Source: Ctenosaura bakeri
Lineage: Eukaryota > Chordata > Lepidosauria > Squamata > Iguanidae
Assembly (NCBI GenBank): GCA_948474755.1
Contig: CAOLHI010002524.1
Coordinates: 1-64,000, forward strand
Reading direction: 5' to 3'
Length of the DNA: 64,000 nt
The notes below the pieces were generated by a model. That model did not search any database. It saw nothing but the letters and a program-made list of their open reading frames with translations, and was not told the origin of the DNA. Both the position numbers and the translations under genes were made by a program. Shown one piece after another: positions 58,664-64,000 of the stretch (position 1 is the stretch's first letter; each line of letters starts with the position of its first letter).

Positions 58664-59361
58664 TGACTGGTTGTTGTTATGTGCTTTTAAATTGTTTTTG
58701 ACTTTTGGTAACAGTGAGGCAACTACATCATGGGAGTTTCTTAGTATGATTTTTTTTCAAAGCGGGTTTGCCATAGGCCATTTCCACACGGGGGAAGGGA
58801 ATCGCCCCGTGACGCTACTCATCAGACTTTTGGGGTCGCCGGTCTGGTCCACGCTTCTCCGGAGCAGTCTGTGGCCACTGCTCCGCACTGCTCTGGGGAC
58901 GAAAATGTCGGCTTCCAGTTGGTCGAGGGTCTCGACCAACCGCTGAAGCTTGGCAACCTAAAGCCCACCCCTGGCAGATTGCAGGCTCGCACCACTGCGA
59001 GCCTGCGAATCTGCCTATGGGAGCAGGCTCGCAGTGGCACACTCCGTGCTTTTGAAAGACCTGTTTTTAGCGGTCTTTCAAAAGCATGCTGGACGACCAC
59101 TTGGGGTCGTTTGAGAGCAGGCTGGACTGCAGATCTACGTTCAGTAGGTCCGACCCAGTCCGGTCCCAGGTGCAGATGTCTTCCTTGGAGGATGCTCTGC
59201 CCCATTTAAAAAAACCCATGTGGAAATGGCCATTGTCTTTGTCTGTGGCTGTGACTTGCCCAAGGACTCCCAATGCATCCTCATTGCTGAGTGAGGATTC
59301 AAAGCCTGGTTTCTCAGAGCCCTAACCCAGCAGTCAAACTGTTACACTGTGCTGGGTCTCA
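58664..59361 (-). repeat. tRNA-derived SINE interrupted by a foldback element
   Basis: The tail half at 58664-58775 (GTTGTTGTTATGTGCTTTTAAATTG...GCGGGTTTGCCAT) and the head half at 59232-59361 (ATTGTCTTTGTCTG...GACTTGCCCAAGG...GGATTCAAAGCCTGG...GTTACACTGTGCTGGGTCTC) join to one SINE when 58776-59231 is removed. Confidence 0.85.
58776..59231. mobile_element. Multi-hairpin foldback element with GGCC ends
   Basis: The ends are GGCCATTTCCACACG and the inverse CATGTGGAAATGGCC. It is inserted in a SINE at a point where ATA and ATT flank it. Inside are at least three perfect short hairpins: 58918-58940, 58981-59006 and 59047-59086 (15-bp stem, 10-nt loop). It is GC-rich and has no coding frame I would defend. 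Confidence 0.85.
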
Positions 59362-59794
59362 GTGAGTAGTATCCAATTTTTAATTTGGCCCATTTTCCCC
59401 AGCCCCCATATATTTCTTTGTATGCAGAGAACAATGAGGTAAATGAGTGGATCCATTTCAGTGAGGGGGGGAAAGGACCAATATGCGCAAAGGAATGTAC
59501 ACATGGATTTGGTTCCTCTGAGCTACCATGAACGTGCTTATATTCTTACAAATGCAAAGACAACAGCTGGGTTACTTGCAGGTCTGGAATGTACAGATGG
59601 TTTTGGTTAGATGGATGCTGTTGTAGGTCTTTCCATGCATGCAAGGAACCTGCTGGACAGGGATAAATGTTTATTTACATCTAGAAACATCTAAGGAGTA
59701 CATTTAGCAGATTAAAACAATTAATGTTATCCTCAATGATAATGCTTCTTATGGTGTAGTAAAACATGGAAATAACCCAGTTGTCATCTTTGCA

Positions 59795-60200
59795 TGTGTA
59801 AGAACAGAAGTCAAATCATGCTGGATCAGCCCAGAGGTCTATCAAACACAGCATTCTGTCTTCACAGGGGGTTGCCCATTGACTATGGAAACCCTACCAG
59901 CAAGACACGAGGGCAGCAGCACCTTCTCCTTCATCTCTCCAGCATGCCACCTTTAGTTCTGGAGAAAATACAAATTGGTCATAACTTGTAGCCACTGATA
60001 TCCCCATCTTCAATGAAACCTGTCCATTTCTCTTTCAAAACCATCCAAATTCATGGGCATCACTGTGTCTTGTGTTAGGAATCTCCATAAATTTATTATA
60101 TGTTGTATGAAGGAGTACTTCCCTTCATCTATCTTCAGCCATTTCCTTTCCGCTTCAGTGACTGTTCCCAGGTTTTAGTATTAAGAAACAAGGAGAAAAG
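59795..60200 (-). mobile_element. CR1-like LINE 3' region
   Basis: CATGCTGGATCAGCCCAGAGGTCTATC...CAGCATTCTGTCTTCACAGGG...CCAGCAAGACACGAGGGCAGCAGCACC is the inverse of a CR1 3'UTR type common in reptiles. Confidence 0.7.
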
Positions 60201-60932
60201 TTTTAAGGGGAACGGAGAGCTGATTAAATTCACGCACAGTTCTATACTCCTCTCTAACATCTTCCCTCACTCGCTTTTCCCCCCAAGCTAAACAGCCCCA
60301 AACATCATAACCTTTCCACATAGGGGAAATTCCTACAGGAATTCTTCCACAGCTGAAGTCTGCATATCACTGAAATCTCAAAAGTGATGTTGACATTTGT
60401 GAGGTCAGGCAGAACCCTTTGAGCCCCATCCCATGTTGATGCTCAACCAAAAATCAAAGGGAAATATTTCTTTGAGGCCTAAACAAATGGGATAAAGGCA
60501 TGAAGCAACTCCTCCTGCCTTTGATCTAGAGAAAGACCTTTGCTAATTTAAAGCTTGGGAGGAGGAAATCTGCAAGTCTTATTTCCTTTCCTCTGTTACT
60601 TTGTTTTGAAGCTGATGCTCTATAGACCAAGGAAACAGGTTCTTTGTTTCTAGCCTGCGTTTTGGCTCAATTGTGAGAGATGCTGTTGGTTTCAGAAATA
60701 TTTTGCAAAAATGTCATTTTCCTCAGTTGTACAGCTTGTGACATTTCTTGCCAAGAGCCAGAGATGCTGTACAGGAAGATTCCTTTCCAAAGACACACTT
60801 TGTTCTTTCTTATATCACAGCCACCCCACTAATTTAATCTCACTGGAAATCACATTAGGGAAAGGTTTGGATTTTTATTATTTTGTTTTGTTGTTTGTGA
60901 ATCCATTCAGTTCCTAATAGAAACCCTTTTAA

Positions 60933-60988
<56 letters not shown>

Positions 60989-62277
60989 GTGAGTGCAGTC
61001 TCAGAGATTCCTTGACAAGACCAAACGGGGAAATATATCTTGATGTAACATCAAAGATGCTTTCCCTTGTAGCAGCTCATGTAACATTTGTAAAACTACA
61101 ATGGACTGTCAACCCCCCTCCATCTTAAGCCTCAATTACAGCATACCAATACTTAAGCACTTCAAAAGACATCATCAACTGTCTCATCTGTTACTGCTGA
61201 TACTTGAGAAATAATAGACACATTCCTTGTGGCTTGCTTGGACTGTAAATTCCTGCGAACAGTCTCCACACCCAATTGCAAATGCAAATGTTTTCATTCT
61301 GAGTCACACCTGAACGTAGCTGGAATGAGATTCCAGAACCAAGGGGCACTCAAGAGCTGTGGTATTTAGAATGCTCTGTGTATTTGGTTCACACCCTGTC
61401 AAATAGCTAATGCATGTCTCCTTTAAGGGAAACAGTTATGATGCAGGAAGTGGCTTAAGTTAATCTGACCCTCAATTAAGTGTGGTAATAGGCAAGAAAA
61501 TGCTGGGGCAGTGATGGTTTGAGTCCTCATTTGTACTTTGGTATTAGGGTTTAGTTTTAAATTTTGTGCCCCCTCCTAGATATGTAAAGTGAGATGAAAT
61601 GTTTTGTGTTCAGGTACAAATTGAACTTTGGGAAAACACAATGGTGTTTTCTGAGACGTGGAGGAGATGCCCTCCAGACAGCTTTGACATAATTTGGGGG
61701 CATTTTGGAACTTTTTTGTTGTTGTTCCTGGGGACCCTGGGGTCACAGCAGCAGCCCTGGACCTGTAGAGGGTTTATAGACTATACCTATTATGTTTTCC
61801 CTTCAGGTTGCCACTTAAAATTACCAGATACCTTATAAAATAGGAGGCAAGTATTTGTCTGCTGAGTTTCACATTCCCTTGAGTGTAATTTATTGTGGAG
61901 GTGGGATGGGATGGGATGGCAGGTGGTCGGTGTAACCAAAATCAAAAGTTACAATGGGTAAGGCTTCTCCCCCTGTTATGCCCCTGCCTCTTGTTCTCCC
62001 TCCTTCTTCCTTCCTATCTATAAGGCTGCTGAGGAAGGGACAGATCTCTCTTGCCAACAGTCTGAACTGATTATTTGCAGAGAGCTTTTGAAACTGAGCA
62101 TGCACACCTAGGGCCACAGATTGCTCAGCCTGTGTAGGACTTGGAAAAGTTACTTCTGTGGACTATAGTTTCCAGAATTCACTAGCATGGTACAAAGCTC
62201 ACTTTCTGTTCATCCAATTTATCATGGCCTCCACACTCACTCACAACAGAGCAAGTGGCACAGTACAGTTTAACTGG
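60200..62277. other. Intergenic stretch with only a microsatellite
   Basis: Apart from the AAC repeat at 60934-60989, I see no repeat or gene here. Short open frames lack any known motif. Confidence 0.5.
60934..60989. repeat. AAC trinucleotide microsatellite
   Basis: About 18 uninterrupted CAA units. Confidence 0.97.
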
Positions 62278-62698
62278 GGCCCTTTCCGCACCTTACCGTC
62301 TTCCGGTGCTGGGTTGCGGGGATCGCGGAAGCAGTCTCTGGTGAGAGGCTCTCGCGTCTAGGGTTCTGCAGCTCCGCACGTGCTGCCTGCTCATGTGAGA
62401 GCCCCGCCTCTTCCTTCCACAGTGCGGCCTGGGACCTTCCCAGGCTGCGCTGGGGCAGAAAGCATGAGTGGCATGGCTCCGAAGGATCCGCACACCAGAT
62501 ACGTGCACATGGGGCCTGAGAACAATGCGTGATCACGCACCATTTTTGGCTTCTAGCCAAAAATGAAAATGTGCGTGATTAGCGCCTGCCGGCCCCTGGA
62601 GCATCATGCGATTGTGAGTGTATTGTGCAGATCACTCCTCACAATCGCGTGATGCTCCAGGCCCTCTTTCGCATCAAAAATGCTGTGTGAAAAGGGCC
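62278..62698. mobile_element. Second multi-hairpin foldback element with GGCC ends
   Basis: The ends are GGCCCTTTCCGCAC and the inverse GTGTGAAAAGGGCC. The flanks are TGG and TGA. It contains the hairpins 62531-62580 and 62595-62661 (24-bp stem with one mismatch that is a G-U pair in RNA, 19-nt loop). The interior is GC-rich and unrelated to the element at 58776. Confidence 0.85.
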
Positions 62699-63110
62699 TG
62701 ATATTTCTCTACTATCACTGAGTGAGGACATATCCTTGGTAAGATAAAAGTAACTAAACCATGGTTGCAGTTTTACTGTAGAAGAAATGAAGTTAGTTCT
62801 GATTAAGTTACAGTTTTAATATAATGGAGTTTTGCTTTTATTATTGGGCCAAGAAAGTGCAAGTAAACAGTTACTTCCAACATTTGGCTTTAGTATATGC
62901 TACTAGGGCCTGCAACAGAATGTTACCTGTGTGTGTCTACAAAGGCATGGGGCATCACCTCCAGGGAACATTTCCCAGGATAATCAAGGGTTTCCAATAC
63001 TAATAGCATTTAGAACATCCTTCAGAACTCTGCTTTCTGGGCGGGGAGGGGGGGGCAGGAAATCACATATACCTTGCATTTCAAGGTTCTGGTTTTTCTT
63101 TTATTTGTAG

Positions 63111-63584
63111 CTAGCATATTTACCCAATGCTGCCCAGGATCTTATTTTCTCATAGGTGACACTTGTTAGAAATACCTTAGGAATTACTTTACTTTACCTT
63201 ACCTTAGGAGTTAGATGTGGTTGAAATACACAGATTTTAGATCCTGTGTGTCTAATTCCCCAAACTGTGTTATTCAGTACCTGTAGCTTTTGCCCATGTT
63301 CCCCAATTCAGTCTGTATTCAGAGTTGTTAACATACAAAGGCTGGGTTCATGAGGGGACTTGCTGCTAGGCCTTGTCTTCATAGCAACCAGCCTATTCAG
63401 AGCTCTCTGGGTGTGAATTCTAAAGGCCCCTCTCTGAGCTGCCAACCCCAGGATTTCATAGAATCTTCACAGCCAGCCAATCATATGAGATCTTCTTGCC
63501 TCACACAATTGTATGAGATCTGCACCTGCCTGATGCAGACAAACAGATAAGCTCACTCACAAACTTTGACTTTTATATAATAGA
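63111..63584 (-). mobile_element. Non-autonomous Helitron C
   Basis: On the minus strand it starts TCTATTATATAAAAGTCAAAG after an A. It ends with a hairpin around CCTGGGCAGCATTGGG, then TAAATATG and CTAG. The base after CTAG is C rather than T. It shares its body with Helitrons A and B. Confidence 0.85.
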
Positions 63585-63896
63585 TTTTAATCTAATTGTT
63601 GGTTTTAAGTTGTTGTAAACTTATACTGTGTTTTCTCCTAGCTATTTTACTGTATCTTCAAGACATTTCAAAACAATAGCCTGGTGACACCCATCCCAGC
63701 TTTGGCCTTGCATGAACTCACTTTGTTTCCTCTCATGCACAAGCTGTAGTTTATCCAGTACAAATCTCCCAGAAAAATATAGTTTGTTCAATCTAGGCAG
63801 AGAGGAATCAGTTCAAACACAGAACAAGAGACAGGGCCTGAAGCCTGTTTTTTACTGCTTCAAATAGTTTATTAAACCAATATTAAACACACTAAG

Positions 63897-64000
63897 TACT
63901 GTATTTGCTGGCGTATAAGACTCCATTTTCCCCCCAAAAATACTGTTTGAAAATGGGGTGCACCTAATACGCCAATGTGTCTTATATGTCGGAAAATAGT
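63897..64000. mobile_element. Short TIR element with TACTGTATTTGCTGG ends, copy 2 (reaches the window end)
   Basis: Left end 63897-63921, right end GTCTTATATGTCGGAAAATAGT at 63979-64000, cut by the window edge by a base or so. It is 104 bp, against 156 bp for copy 1. Confidence 0.75.

Noticed and set aside
58815..59325. Several frames of 75-127 codons on both strands around 59 kb
   Set aside because: They lie within the GC-rich foldback element and run across its junctions with the SINE.

Overview
This is a 64 kb piece of vertebrate nuclear DNA. The repeat mix points to a squamate reptile, most likely a lizard: a decayed RTE-BovB LINE, CR1 and L2-like LINE ends, 5S-rRNA-derived and tRNA-derived SINEs that share a tail, short non-autonomous Helitrons, a hAT element with a perfect 8-bp target duplication, and many foldback MITEs. 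The species call is an inference from these repeats.

One protein-coding gene is well supported: SNRK (SNF-related serine/threonine kinase, AMPK-related family), on the minus strand. Reading right to left it has a CpG-island promoter and probable non-coding exon 1 (donor after 43654), a probable non-coding exon 2 (38591-38736), the start-codon exon (34866-35548, ATG at 35454), coding exons at 21182-21323, 19828-20040 and 17867-18001, and a large last exon with stop at 12009-12011 and a long 3'UTR toward about 9 kb. All coding junctions have GT/AG sites and matching phases. The coding parts sum to 2297 nt, one short of 2298 (765 codons plus stop). The missing base is at 13157-13158, where the last exon loses frame after residue 383. 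Taken literally, this truncates the protein to 418 aa. A sequencing or assembly slip in a short C run is the likeliest cause.

From 1 to about 9 kb lies intergenic DNA downstream of SNRK: a TA-flanked Tigger-like MITE (765-1211), a tRNA-SINE running into a minus-strand BovB copy (2036 to about 5150), and a TIR element (6303-6458). From 9 to 12 kb is the repeat-poor SNRK 3'UTR. From 12 to 43.7 kb is the gene body, whose 13.5 kb intron 3 holds CR1 with a nested Helitron, L2-like and BovB fragments, and the 607-bp hAT element. From 43.1 to 44.2 kb is the CpG island. From 44.2 to 64 kb is intergenic DNA upstream of SNRK with no convincing gene. It is packed with young-looking elements: GGCC-ended foldback MITEs (including a 180-bp almost perfect palindrome and two multi-hairpin elements), two Helitrons, 5S-SINEs, tRNA-SINEs and a possible LTR. 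Several insertions are nested so cleanly that the empty site can be read.

I found no CRISPR array, rRNA or tRNA gene, and no previously undescribed gene system. The most interesting points are the SNRK frame break, the upstream ORFs in its leader, a CaaX-like SNRK C-terminus, and the family of hairpin-rich GGCC-ended mobile elements upstream of the promoter.
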